A stretch of 64,000 bases of DNA from JASEGV01 sp947085405 (GCA_947085405.1 CAMTWO010000003.1:54157-118156); one strand, 5' to 3'. Counted from the stretch's first letter, positions 8,600 through 15,940 are shown. Notes: a model not told the origin generated them from the letters alone. A program made the numbers and translations.

Positions 8600-8929
8600 T
8601 TATAATTCAATTCTTTCTACTATTTCAATTTCCATTCTCAGCAAAGCTGAGCTTAATGTTTTACCTTGTGCATCATTCTTCAGCGATTTAGTCCCACCGC
8701 CGCCGAGTGATTCATAGAGCATGAAATTTAATGCGCCCAAATTGGGAAGTTCAAACCGTTCAACTTTACCCAAACATATTCCTTCAAAATGTTCCTTCAC
8801 TTTCTCAGCCGTTACGTACTTTTGAATAAGCGAATAATATTCCGGCTTCCGTGCTATAAGTCCGACATTAGCTGTGTCGCCTTTGTCGCCAGAACGGGCG
8901 TGGCATATTTGTGATAATAGAATTCGCAT
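8600..8929 (-). CDS. AtuA C-terminal-domain (AtuA-related) protein
   Basis: 109 residues matching the small domain normally fused to the C-terminus of AtuA (DUF1446) proteins: CHARSGDKGDTANVGLIAR, then a Leu/Gly-rich end (NLGALNFMLYESLGGGG). In this genome the domain is a stand-alone gene, and the large AtuA domain is encoded about 10 kb away at 19194-20552. AtuA proteins belong to acyclic terpene/citronellol and leucine-type catabolism, where their biochemical role is poorly defined. It directly precedes prfB with a 2-bp gap. Confidence 0.75.
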   Translation of the reverse strand: MRILLSQICHARSGDKGDTANVGLIARKPEYYSLIQKYVTAEKVKEHFEGICLGKVERFELPNLGALNFMLYESLGGGGTKSLKNDAQGKTLSSALLRMEIEIVERIEL

Positions 8930-8931
8930 TT

Positions 8932-9351
8932 TTATAATTTACAATATTTTCGTATTTGTAATATAAACTTCTTGAAATCCTCCAAATGGGGTTTTATAAT
9001 TTCTTCTAACTTTTCGGGATCAACTTCCAGATATTCGTGCACTAAAATATTTCTCAAACCTGCCATTAAAACAATTTTCTTTGCTAATGTTTTTGTGATG
9101 ATTCCATGCTCTTGTAGTTTCAATGGTATATCTTTATACATTTTCCAGCCATTATCTTTATAATCTGAAAGAATATGCGATCCTATATCTAAAATTGTTT
9201 GAATCGTTACTTGAAGACCTATTTCTATTATCCATTGTAAAGATTTATCTGCTGCAATCTCACTCGCCTTCGCATCTTTATACCGATACAATTCGATATA
9301 ATTTTGTTCGATAGTTCTGATAGCTGTGATTATGTATTCCTGCTTAACCAT
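8932..9351 (-). CDS. hepT: HepT-family toxin (DUF86 RNase)
   Basis: 139 all-helical residues with the HEPN RX4HXY motif RNILVHEY at R100, H105 and Y107. Family members are metal-independent RNases or toxins that are inactivated when the partner MntA adds AMP to the Tyr of this motif. It overlaps the upstream mntA gene by 8 bp, the normal antitoxin-then-toxin order for this system. All residues of the motif are intact, so the module is probably functional. Confidence 0.88.
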   Translation of the reverse strand: MVKQEYIITAIRTIEQNYIELYRYKDAKASEIAADKSLQWIIEIGLQVTIQTILDIGSHILSDYKDNGWKMYKDIPLKLQEHGIITKTLAKKIVLMAGLRNILVHEYLEVDPEKLEEIIKPHLEDFKKFILQIRKYCKL

Positions 9352-9754
9352 TCATAGCATCTTCAAAAATATATTTACTTTGTATCTTCAGTATATGCAT
9401 CATATCGTCATACTCTCTCAAAGTTTTTATACGCAAGTCCATATAAAATTCGTCGTTACGACAGACAAGTAATTTCCCGTATGATAAAATATCATGTGTG
9501 ATTAAAGGGGATGACGAGTTCATTATCACTACATCTACATCATCGGTCTCTAACGTAGAACAAATATCATTTATCAATTCAAGATGCCGTTTTAACGAGG
9601 GTGCTTTTTTGAAATACACACCGACATCAATATCACTGAACTTGTGAGTTTTATTTTCTGCGACCGACCCGAAAAGATATGCCAGAATAATTTCCGGTTT
9701 GTGCGAAAATAAATTTGTGAGCTTCTTGATTATTTCTTGCTTTTGAAGTTTCAT
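9344..9754 (-). CDS. mntA: MntA-family minimal nucleotidyltransferase antitoxin
   Basis: 136 residues. The nucleotidyltransferase signature is complete: LFGSVAENKTHKFSDIDVGV, with G29, S30, ten residues, D41 and D43 (GSX10DXD), plus a later DVDVVIMN Asp. Known relatives AMPylate the HepT Tyr to silence it. First gene of the two-gene module; upstream lies an AT-rich palindromic intergenic segment. Confidence 0.87.
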   Translation of the reverse strand: MKLQKQEIIKKLTNLFSHKPEIILAYLFGSVAENKTHKFSDIDVGVYFKKAPSLKRHLELINDICSTLETDDVDVVIMNSSSPLITHDILSYGKLLVCRNDEFYMDLRIKTLREYDDMMHILKIQSKYIFEDAMNG

Positions 9755-9794
9755 TTCGTTTAAAATTAAGAATTATAGTGCTAAAAACAAAATG

Positions 9795-9930
9795 GATAGG
9801 GTTTTTAGTTTTTGGTTCTTTGGTATAGTTTGTTAGTTGCTGGTTATGGTTAAATGGTTTCTCAGATCAACAACAAAAAACTGAAACTTAAAACCTTGTG
9901 GTGAGCGAAAGCGAACCATAATAACCAAAA
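9795..9930. repeat. AT-rich imperfect palindrome, copy 2
   Basis: Related to 6645-6787: shared blocks are TTAGTTTTTGGTTCTTTGG, TAGTTTGTTAGT and GTTATGGTTAAATGG, with complementary AACCAAAAACTA near the right end. It can form a long hairpin. It separates the mntA start from the Smr gene stop and may contain a promoter or terminator. Confidence 0.45.
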
Positions 9931-9931
9931 A

Positions 9932-10285
9932 CTATTTGGATTTTAGTATCGCAATAGTAACCCCCTCGTTATTACGATTATAATCTGAATCTGAACTCAA
10001 AACCGGATAACGCTTCATAGTAGGTTTGATATCTTCATTATTTCTGTTGAAACGCTCACCGTAAATGATATTTTCAACTTGCCCGTCCTTCTTCCGATAG
10101 TTGAGAGATTTACGGATTGCCAATTTGAGAGCGCCCCCGATACCGCTCGAACCATAACCGTGGACAATTTTGAGTATGCGTACCCCCGCATTACGTGCGA
10201 TTTCGATTTCACTGATTAGTTTTTTCCTTGCCTCGTCAATCGAAGGCATACCTTCTTTAATGACTATTGTTTTTATTTTACTCAT
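9932..10285 (-). CDS. Smr-domain protein
   Basis: 117 residues. The VHGYGSSGIGGALKLAIRKSL segment (H42 to L61) is the HGxG motif of the Smr nuclease-like fold, preceded by the usual helical linker (SIDEARKKLISEIEIARNAG). Small stand-alone Smr proteins are common; some nick DNA or RNA, and others have unknown targets. The C-terminal part (residues 75-110) is polar and repetitive (two YNRNNE/FNRNNE stretches) and may be disordered. No operon partner is evident. Confidence 0.7.
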   Translation of the reverse strand: MSKIKTIVIKEGMPSIDEARKKLISEIEIARNAGVRILKIVHGYGSSGIGGALKLAIRKSLNYRKKDGQVENIIYGERFNRNNEDIKPTMKRYPVLSSDSDYNRNNEGVTIAILKSK

Positions 10286-10434
10286 TAAGATTTCGCATTA
10301 AAAATGATAAAAGTAAAGGATCCCGTTAAATGTTTGTCGATATTATAAAAAATAGCAATAAGTATTTTATCATTTTATACTTCATTTAGAAATATTATTT
10401 CCGCCTCTTCGATTATTCTTGACTCTTTTTGAGC

Positions 10435-10668
10435 TTATTTATCGTATTCTTCCGGTTCAATATTAGCTACTTTATTCAAAGTTTTTTTAAATTTATTTTT
10501 GCTTGCCCGTTCAGCTCGTAGCTCCATATATTCTTCTGTCATCAAGGCGGATATTTTTTCTGCCAATGCAGATGATAACAATTGGTTTATTGATGTATTT
10601 TCTTTTTTTGCCAGGTCTCTCGCCTTTTTATGTAACGACTCCGGCAATCTAACACTAATTGTGCTCAT
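10435..10668 (-). CDS. Ribbon-helix-helix antitoxin
   Basis: 77 residues. The opening MSTISVRLPESLHKKARDLA and the following helix (KENTSINQLLSSALAEK) form a ribbon-helix-helix DNA-binding domain. The Lys-rich tail ending EPEEYDK is the likely toxin-binding part. The start overlaps the upstream PIN toxin by 4 bp (ATGA). It should bind the palindrome at 11096-11115 to repress the pair. Gene order is toxin first, which is typical for the TIGR00305-type PIN family. Confidence 0.82.
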   Translation of the reverse strand: MSTISVRLPESLHKKARDLAKKENTSINQLLSSALAEKISALMTEEYMELRAERASKNKFKKTLNKVANIEPEEYDK

Positions 10669-11093
10669 ATTTTTTCTCCAATTATTTCTAAAAATTTTTT
10701 TGGCGTTATGGCTTTTATACCGAATCTTTTTATCCCTTCAAAATCTTTTTTATTAAATGTTATGATATAATCGCATTCAGATTCAACAGCTAACTCTAAA
10801 ATCATATCATCTTTAGGATCTTTCAAGTATGGCCGCCACAGATAAAATATTTTCCTTTTGTCTGCTATCAAACAAATATAATCTAATACAGAATCTACAT
10901 CGGCTTTATCAAGATTGATCTTTGATTTATTTCTTTTGATTACTTCCTCATATTCAAGGAGTAAAGGTACCGATAAAAACACCTGAAAACGTTCATCATC
11001 AATATTCGATAATAACTTAAATGAAAATCCATTTCTTGATTGTAAGCCGGACACGATTACGTTCGTGTCAATAACGACTTTATATTTTTTCAT
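10665..11093 (-). CDS. PIN-domain toxin
   Basis: 142 residues of a TIGR00305-type PIN nuclease. Acidic residues are in place: DTNVIVSGL at the N-terminus, the LLLEYEEVIKR Glu, DPKDDMILELA in the middle and FNKKDF near the end. It is probably a ribonuclease controlled by the RHH protein encoded directly downstream. A 7-bp inverted repeat lies 3 bp upstream of its start codon. Confidence 0.83.
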   Translation of the reverse strand: MKKYKVVIDTNVIVSGLQSRNGFSFKLLSNIDDERFQVFLSVPLLLEYEEVIKRNKSKINLDKADVDSVLDYICLIADKRKIFYLWRPYLKDPKDDMILELAVESECDYIITFNKKDFEGIKRFGIKAITPKKFLEIIGEKI

Positions 11094-11095
11094 AG

Positions 11096-11115
11096 TGGTA
11101 TTATATACAATACCA
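11096..11115. promoter_or_regulatory. Candidate operator of PIN/RHH module
   Basis: Perfect 7-bp inverted repeat TGGTATT-ATATAC-AATACCA, two to three bases upstream of the PIN toxin ATG. RHH antitoxins usually bind such palindromes over their own promoters, so this is inferred to be the autoregulatory site. Confidence 0.5.
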
Positions 11116-11237
11116 AATTAAAATGCAAATAAAATTATGGATACAATGAAAGGCGTAGGACGATAGAACTTAAGATTCTGTAATGCGTGCCAAAATCTTC
11201 TTCTTTTTGTTTGATAAAATAATTCACATAAACCAAC

Positions 11238-11433
11238 TCACATCTGCGCTATCCGTATCAGGTTGCCGCAGGTGTCGTCGAATATGACTATGGTATCCCT
11301 TGTTTAAAAAGAACTTCCTGAAATATTTTGGCAGCCGGATTTTCGTTCGGCTCAAGAAGTAATTCTGTTCCGTCCGGTTCTTCGTGTGAAACGACTGTCA
11401 GCCATTTGTCCTGATCATCTACAAATATACTAT
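11238..11433 (-). pseudogene. Internally deleted VOC (glyoxalase-like) gene
   Basis: Three colinear pieces of a VOC-family protein remain. The first reads SIFVDDQDK, the second runs WLTVVSHEEPDGTELLLEP then NENPAAKIFQEVLFKQGIP and stop, and the third, in another frame, is TIVIFDDTCGNLIRI. In intact family members about 15-20 residues separate pieces one and two, and about 35-40 separate two and three. Two internal deletions, the second also shifting frame, therefore destroyed the gene. There is no start codon left except through the palindrome at 11432-11458. Confidence 0.75.
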
Positions 11434-11651
11434 TTAATCCGCCAAAGGCGGATTAAATTTTCTAATGTATCCGAATGATCGTAAACTTCTATTTCATTTC
11501 CATTCAGAAATGTTTGGTCTTCTAATGATGTTACTATCCATCTCCATTGTTCTTTATTATTTATTGTAACTTTCACTGGCTTAATAAATGCCCCATTAGT
11601 AAATAGCGAATCATTTTCACGTAAATTTAATATATTATCTTTCATTATCAT
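11430..11651 (-). CDS. Small protein of unknown function
   Basis: 73 residues, rich in Asn/Asp/Glu, with a central WRWIVTSLED stretch. No family recognised. The last nine codons (NLIRLWRIK) are encoded by a perfect palindrome of 27 bp, so the natural C-terminus may have been replaced when that element arrived. It lies directly between an attC-like structured region and the VOC remnant, on the same strand as its neighbours. Confidence 0.45.
   Translation of the reverse strand: MIMKDNILNLRENDSLFTNGAFIKPVKVTINNKEQWRWIVTSLEDQTFLNGNEIEVYDHSDTLENLIRLWRIK
11432..11458. repeat. CCGCC-AAA-GGCGG palindrome, 12-bp arms
   Basis: Perfect inverted repeat (ATTTAATCCGCC, AAA, GGCGGATTAAAT). Same core as the elements at 7436, 27843 and 48114. 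It forms the 3' end of the 73-residue ORF and the left end of the VOC remnant. Confidence 0.8.
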
Positions 11652-11676
11652 ACCTTATTTAAATGCTGAACAAAAT

Positions 11677-11894
11677 GCCTAACGACGTTGCCGATAAGCG
11701 GCGCCCCAGTTTACCCGCCGAAGTTTTAACGAAGGTGGGAACAACAATGCAGCACAGAAAAGCCAACACCAATAATTATTTATAAATTTGTTTTGTTCAC
11801 TAAACTTAAAGAGCAATTAACTTTTACAACGAACATCAATAATTTGAAAAATGCCGCAACGTTTAAAGCAGTCGCTTTGAGTTGCGGGTTATGC
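11677..11894. other. attC-like or TIR-bounded structured spacer
   Basis: On the minus strand this spacer starts GCATAACCCGCAACTCAAAG and ends CGGCAACGTCGTTAGGC. The outer 7-mers GCATAAC and GTTAGGC are complementary at 6 of 7 positions and resemble the R boxes (RYYYAAC/GTTRRRY) of integron attC sites; AAGCG blocks follow at similar distances inside both ends. It lies between two small same-strand orphan genes, as in a cassette array. The length (about 218 bp) is large for attC and no integron integrase is in the window, so a mobile element with imperfect terminal inverted repeats is equally possible. Confidence 0.35.
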
Positions 11895-12446
11895 CTTAGA
11901 ATTATTTTTATGTTCTTTAAATGGTTTTTTAATTCCTAAACTTTTTGCAATAAATTCTATCCCAAGTTCATTCTTATACTTTTCAATTTCCTTTTCAAGA
12001 TTTCGCAAACGAACCTTTTGCCAACTGGAAGATTTGTTATGATGTTTTTTTATAAAACTATTTGGCAAAACATACATTTCAATTTCTTTGGCTCCAGAAC
12101 TACCATCATTTTTCCCATAGAACTTTCCAATATTCAGAAAGACAACAACTAAAAAATCAAAAGCATCTAACGATTTGTCTTTTACAGGAAAACCACGATC
12201 ACAATCTGTCGCGTATCGACTTTTAACTTGCACTCTTATTTGTGAATATTCGCCAACTTTTGGTTTGTATCTTGGCTCTGGATGGATACAAATTAAATCA
12301 TAGCCCTCGTTATTTTGTGGTGCTTTATAAGTAAGAATATTTCTACGCATTAAATAACCCATCACAATATATTCTGCACTTGTTGATACAACAGGCAATC
12401 TTAGCCAATTCTTTTCATCAACTTCATTCATATTATTTAGAGGCAT
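11889..12446 (-). CDS. Putative PD-(D/E)XK-fold nuclease, unknown role
   Basis: 185 residues (179 if the Met at 12431 is used; neither start has a strong ribosome site). The order NEGYDLICIHPE then IRVQVKSRY fits a D-x(n)-QxK version of the PD-(D/E)XK nuclease core, and the helix before it (STSAEYIVMGYLMRRNI) matches the usual opening of such holliday-junction/restriction-like domains (DUF4365-type). The C-terminal 60 residues are Lys-rich. There is no methylase or helicase beside it. It sits between an attC-like spacer and a 60-bp repeat shared with 23691-23750, so it is probably a mobile orphan. Confidence 0.5.
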   Translation of the reverse strand: MPLNNMNEVDEKNWLRLPVVSTSAEYIVMGYLMRRNILTYKAPQNNEGYDLICIHPEPRYKPKVGEYSQIRVQVKSRYATDCDRGFPVKDKSLDAFDFLVVVFLNIGKFYGKNDGSSGAKEIEMYVLPNSFIKKHHNKSSSWQKVRLRNLEKEIEKYKNELGIEFIAKSLGIKKPFKEHKNNSKA

Positions 12447-12504
12447 AACTATTACTTATCCTGCACCGTATTGTTAATTAAAGAATAGATATATGTATCC
12501 CAAT
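12445..12504. repeat. 60-bp dispersed leader repeat, copy 1
   Basis: About 87% identical by eye to 23691-23750; shared blocks include ATTACTTAT, CTGCACC, GTTAATTAAAGAATA and ATATATGTAT. Both copies lie immediately upstream of a minus-strand gene start, so it may be a portable promoter/leader or the edge of a mobile unit. It contains a near-palindromic ATACATATATGTAT-type core. Confidence 0.6.
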
Positions 12505-12689
12505 TGTTTCGTTTTTCGTTTATTATCACAATATTTAAAAATAGTGTCTGCATGATATCATTCCATTCTCTTTTCAATCTAATCTACCTTTCGGTAGACA
12601 GGCGGACTCTTAATTCCAATAAAAATCATGTAAACCACACTGAATATATCATTTAAAAAACCCAAACTCAACTCTTCATACGCGAAATT

Positions 12690-13676
12690 CTATTTTCCCT
12701 CCTCTATCAAGCTCTTAAACTTCTGGTTTTTATGCAGTTCCTTCAAGTCGTTATCACCCGATGCCTGCTTTTTGAGTTTAGGATTTAGTGTGAGTGCTTT
12801 CTCGAGAGCGTTCAAAGCATCGTCTGTTTTGCCGGCAGCCAACCTGATAACAGCCAGATCATATAAAACTTCAGGATTCTCAGGAGCAATTTTTCCTGCA
12901 CGCTCCATAAAAGGGAGGGCTTCTTTAAATTTCTTTTGTGTAAAAAGTGTCCAGGCTTCATTCCAGGAATAATTCATTTGTGCAAAATCCAATAAACGTC
13001 CTAACTCTACAAACGGCTCGGCGTGGTCGTCAACTCGGATATCAATTGCACGGTCGGTATAACCGCCGTAGCCGGCTTTTTCTTTTACAACCAACAATGC
13101 TGCAGATTGTTTTCCTCGTGCATCACCGCCTTGTTTATCTCCTTCTAAAAGTGCAGCGTACAGCTTGTCTGCTAAAGTTCCTTTAGTTTTCAAGAAAGTT
13201 TCTTCCATTGCAGTAACCACGTTTTCGCCGGTCAAAATATTTCCTTGAATAGCATAATCTTTACCGTTTCTGCCGCCTGCCCAGGGAAGACAATCTGTTC
13301 CTGTGTAAGTCGCCGATTTTCCGTCAGCCGATACAATACCGAATTGTCGCCGCTTCGGGTTATCGTCATTCCTTATTAAAATTTCAACAACCTGTTCGGG
13401 GGTGGCGCCTTTTTCCAAAAGCTCCAATCCACGCCAGCCGAATGTTGTATTTGCAAATGATTGTGTTGCCACAGCACCCACACCTGCTTTTGCCCAAGGC
13501 ACAACCGCACCGACAGCAAAAAATCGTGATGCGACTGCAACGCCTAATTCTCCGGTTACAGAATCCCGTGCAACTATCGAAAAAGTTGCGATAGCATTAT
13601 CTCCCGATGTCTGTGTGTATGATGGAGATTGAAACAATATAATCGAGATGATTAAAACACAAATTTTTATAATCAT
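12690..13676 (-). CDS. Secreted DUF1028 protein with C-terminal TPRs
   Basis: 328 residues. A signal peptide (to about residue 21, QSPSYTQ) is followed by a DUF1028 domain of the Ntn-hydrolase-like superfamily: ATFSIVARDSVTGELGVAV, then GVGAVATQSFANTTFGWRGL and DCLPWAGGRNGKDYAIQGN. Residues about 235-310 hold two tetratricopeptide repeats (KFKEALPFMERAGKIAPENP, TDDALNALEKALTLNP). DUF1028 proteins are exported and often fused to peptidoglycan-binding or TPR parts; their substrate is unknown. Stands alone, with strong sequence conservation to the family and no sign of damage. Confidence 0.85.
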   Translation of the reverse strand: MIIKICVLIISIILFQSPSYTQTSGDNAIATFSIVARDSVTGELGVAVASRFFAVGAVVPWAKAGVGAVATQSFANTTFGWRGLELLEKGATPEQVVEILIRNDDNPKRRQFGIVSADGKSATYTGTDCLPWAGGRNGKDYAIQGNILTGENVVTAMEETFLKTKGTLADKLYAALLEGDKQGGDARGKQSAALLVVKEKAGYGGYTDRAIDIRVDDHAEPFVELGRLLDFAQMNYSWNEAWTLFTQKKFKEALPFMERAGKIAPENPEVLYDLAVIRLAAGKTDDALNALEKALTLNPKLKKQASGDNDLKELHKNQKFKSLIEEGK

Positions 13677-13745
13677 TGCTAAAATTCTCCTATGTTTTTT
13701 TATTTAACGAAGATAGTCTAACAGCGTTGCTTCGCCACGGTAAAT

Positions 13746-13788
13746 AGTCCTTCGACAAGTCCCGTAGAGCGGGACAAACTCAGGACAA
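13746..13788. repeat. GTCCTTCGACAAG-type palindromic repeat
   Basis: GTCCTTCGACAAGTCCCG and its near inverse CGGGACAAACTCAGGAC flank a TAGAG loop, forming a hairpin with CCCG/CGGG base pairs. The same family forms a tandem cluster at 14649-14765. Located in the gap between the DUF1028 gene and the PIN module. Confidence 0.7.
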
Positions 13789-13878
13789 GCTGCCGCGCAT
13801 ATTGACTCGATGAAACTTTAAAGTAGCCGGTACTGTTGCGGGTCGGGCAATTCGAGGAACTGCATCTGGCGTTTTTTT

Positions 13879-14298
13879 TTACTTAGTAACCCAAGTCTTT
13901 AAAAATTCTTCCGCCGTTAACACATTTATTTTACTTCTTTTATAATCAACTTTATTCCTTGTTATTATAAGAGTAATTCCATTATTAACTGCTGTGAAAT
14001 ATTGAATTGCATCTTCGAAATCATTGAACTCTGAATTGAGTGACTGTTCAATTACTCTTTCATCTATAGGCAAAATATTTATTAACGTTTTCAATTTCCT
14101 TAGATTTTTTAAAGCAGCAACATTTGAGGTTTGTTTCTTCAAAAGATAGTGAAGATTTGCAAAAACAAGAGGCGAAGTAAAAGCTATTACTTTTCGCTGA
14201 TCTATCAGTGTAAATAATTTTGCCGCGTGTATATAGTAAGGTTCTCGTTGAGCGAGCAAGTCTAGAATAATGTCGGAATCTACAAAAAGTTTATTCAT
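13879..14298 (-). CDS. PIN-domain toxin (VapC-like)
   Basis: 139 residues: MNKLFVDSDIILDLLAQREP opening with the first Asp pair, FNDFEDAIQYFTAVNNG (Glu-Asp) and an IITRNKVDYKRSKI end where most PIN proteins have a final Asp pair. It should act as a site-specific ribonuclease. Overlaps the antitoxin gene upstream by 4 bp (ATGA). No disruption seen. Confidence 0.82.
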   Translation of the reverse strand: MNKLFVDSDIILDLLAQREPYYIHAAKLFTLIDQRKVIAFTSPLVFANLHYLLKKQTSNVAALKNLRKLKTLINILPIDERVIEQSLNSEFNDFEDAIQYFTAVNNGITLIITRNKVDYKRSKINVLTAEEFLKTWVTK

Positions 14299-14546
14299 TT
14301 AGAGTATTTCTCCTCGATATGCTTACCATAAACTTCTTTTATATTAATATCTTTCGATAATTTGATAACTCCCGATAATTCAAGCACATTTGGAGAAATA
14401 TCTATTTCTGTCAGAGTATCTTTCTCTGAAATTAAGTTAAAATATTTTTCAACCAATACCGAAAGACTCTTCTTGTTTTTTTGTGCATATCTTTTGGCTC
14501 GGTCTATGGTTTTTTTATTAAGATTTAGGGTTAGTTTAGTATTCAT
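14295..14546 (-). CDS. Antitoxin partner of PIN toxin (DUF6364-like)
   Basis: 83 residues. NTKLTLNLNKKTIDRAKRYA resembles the ribbon-helix-helix start of DUF6364-type antitoxins, with a helical NKKSLSVLVEKYFNLI segment. The start is placed at ATG 14546, 9 bases after an AAGGA ribosome site; an ATG three codons earlier abuts that site. A perfect 12-bp palindrome lies about 22 bp upstream of the start. Confidence 0.75.
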   Translation of the reverse strand: MNTKLTLNLNKKTIDRAKRYAQKNKKSLSVLVEKYFNLISEKDTLTEIDISPNVLELSGVIKLSKDINIKEVYGKHIEEKYSK

Positions 14547-14567
14547 ATTACTCATTCCTTATAATAC

Positions 14568-14579
14568 GTAAATATTTAC
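14568..14579. promoter_or_regulatory. Candidate operator of the VapC-like module
   Basis: Perfect palindrome GTAAATATTTAC, preceded by TACGTA and followed by another TACGTA at about 14591. Position upstream of the antitoxin start suggests autoregulation. Inferred only. Confidence 0.4.
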
Positions 14580-14648
14580 ACAACAATATACGTATCTCTG
14601 TTTCGATATTCAATTTTGCTCTTTAGTTATATGAAAGCGTTGCTGATA

Positions 14649-14765
14649 GTCCTTCGACGAGTTCAGGACAAGTCCTTCGATAAATCCTGTAAAACGGGAC
14701 AAGCTCAGGACAAGTCCTTCGCCGAGTCCCATCGAACAGGCATAGTAAAGGACAAGTTCTTCGAC
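14649..14765. repeat. Cluster of GTCCTTCG/CAGGAC palindromic units
   Basis: Four or five degenerate copies of the GTCCTTCGACAAG...CTCAGGAC unit in tandem, including AAACGGGACAAGCTCAGGAC. Related to 13746-13788. Any ORF across it reads translated repeat (RRVQDKSFDKS) and is not a gene. Confidence 0.75.
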
Positions 14766-14809
14766 TATGTTGAGAGCCGGCTCCACTGCACACTCTTGTG
14801 CGAGCCGTG

Positions 14810-14935
14810 TTAAAACTTTTGGTACCCGGTCTTCTTCATTTCTTCCTTCTTATCCTTCTTCGCGGCTTTTTTTTCTTTCATACTCTTTGCCGGCTCCTTT
14901 TTAGTTGTCTTCTTACTGTTCTGACCTTTGCTCAT
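14810..14935 (-). CDS. Lys-rich 41-residue small protein
   Basis: ATG 14935 with an AAGGAG ribosome site 7 bases upstream, ending TAA 14810. The product is almost wholly Lys/Ala/Glu (MSKGQNSKKTTKKEPAKSM, then a KKAAKKDKKEE core and a KKTGYQKF tail). Such tiny basic proteins are frequent in Bacteroidota; a nucleic-acid-binding role is plausible from charge alone. The strong ribosome site and clean reading frame make it a likely real gene. Confidence 0.6.
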   Translation of the reverse strand: MSKGQNSKKTTKKEPAKSMKEKKAAKKDKKEEMKKTGYQKF

Positions 14936-14956
14936 GTTTTTTCTCCTTAGGTTTAT

Positions 14957-15580
14957 TTATTCATCCAACAATTTTTGGAATAATTCTAAATATTTCCCAG
15001 CATGCAAACCATCGACGAGTGCATGGTGGGCGTGAATAGCGATTGGTAATAATTTTTGGCCGTTCTCAATGTGGATTTTCCCGAAAGCAATTTTAGGGAC
15101 GGAATCTTTTAACGAGAAACGGCGGGCGTGCGATACTCCGTTAAAACTGATCCACGGAATGGTAGTGTAGTGAATTACATTTTCACCCGAACCTGAAGGC
15201 ATCAACCGGTTATCGTTTTTTACTCTCTTAATTTCCTGCTTTGCATTTTCTGTGAATACCTGAAGGTCTTCATTATATTTGATAAAAGAAAAACCAAACG
15301 TTTCGTTATCTCTTAAAACAGTCGCCGCTGCGTGGATAACTTCATAACAAAAAACTTCTTCTCCCTCAATCCGGTATTTAAATTCCTCAATTTGATCAAC
15401 AGATTTTAAGGATAAATATAGATAATAAATAAAAAACGGGATATTGAGTTCTTTCGATTTTTTGTAAGCATTCGTGCAATCGACGTTTGTGGTTATTCCC
15501 CAGTAGGGTTCATCGTAGGTTTTAAAAAACAAGTAGTGTTCTTTTCTTTTCCAGCTATTGATGTCAATTTTTCTTTGCAT
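14957..15580 (-). CDS. Chloramphenicol acetyltransferase-like protein
   Basis: 207 residues, close to the usual 213-220 of type A CAT. The catalytic His is in IAIHAHHALVDGLHAGKYLEL (HH at 185-186, matching HHxxxDG), and the upstream part shows family positions such as IPWISFNGVSHARRF and PSGSGENVIHYTTIPW. CAT enzymes acetylate chloramphenicol with acetyl-CoA; many chromosomal relatives have other or unknown acceptors, so resistance is not proven. Its ATG lies inside the C-terminal coding end of a broken HAD gene. Confidence 0.78.
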   Translation of the reverse strand: MQRKIDINSWKRKEHYLFFKTYDEPYWGITTNVDCTNAYKKSKELNIPFFIYYLYLSLKSVDQIEEFKYRIEGEEVFCYEVIHAAATVLRDNETFGFSFIKYNEDLQVFTENAKQEIKRVKNDNRLMPSGSGENVIHYTTIPWISFNGVSHARRFSLKDSVPKIAFGKIHIENGQKLLPIAIHAHHALVDGLHAGKYLELFQKLLDE

Positions 15581-15822
15581 AAGATATCCAATATATCAGA
15601 AATTTTTTCGAGTGTATTGTATTTTCCGTTTATTTCTTTTACATCTGCGACTTCATGCAGCCAGGTCGTGTGAAATGGAATATGTATCCCGTTACCGCCG
15701 ATATTTAAAACCGGAATAATGTCCGATACCAGTGAGCAAAATTTCTTTTCTACTTCCTGAAAATAGGGTTCATTCACCCATAGCGTATCGTCTGCGTCAA
15801 ATCCTATTACTTTTATGTTCAT
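15493..15822 (-). pseudogene. HAD hydrolase with large in-frame deletion
   Basis: The first 31 codons are a normal HAD start (MNIKVIGFDADDTLWVNEPY, with the DxD nucleophile pair). Residue 32 onward reads VSDIIPVLNIGGNGIHIPF then HTTWLHEV, which is the C-terminal end of the same family. About 130-150 residues, including the Lys and most catalytic loops, are missing between them with the frame kept; the junction is near 15730. The natural stop is also lost, so the frame runs on through the start of the CAT-like gene to 15493. Confidence 0.75.
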
Positions 15823-15940
15823 ATTTATTCCGGTACAGTAGAAGACGCGGGATTTATTTTTATTGGTTTTTGTTCTTATTATAAATAAATATTTTGAAAT
15901 ATCCGAAAATGAAATTATTGGGATCCCTTCGGAAAACAAC

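Noticed and set aside
14616..14813. 65-codon plus-strand ORF
   Set aside because: Translation of the GTCCTTCG repeat cluster; it has repeated QDKSF words and no ribosome site.
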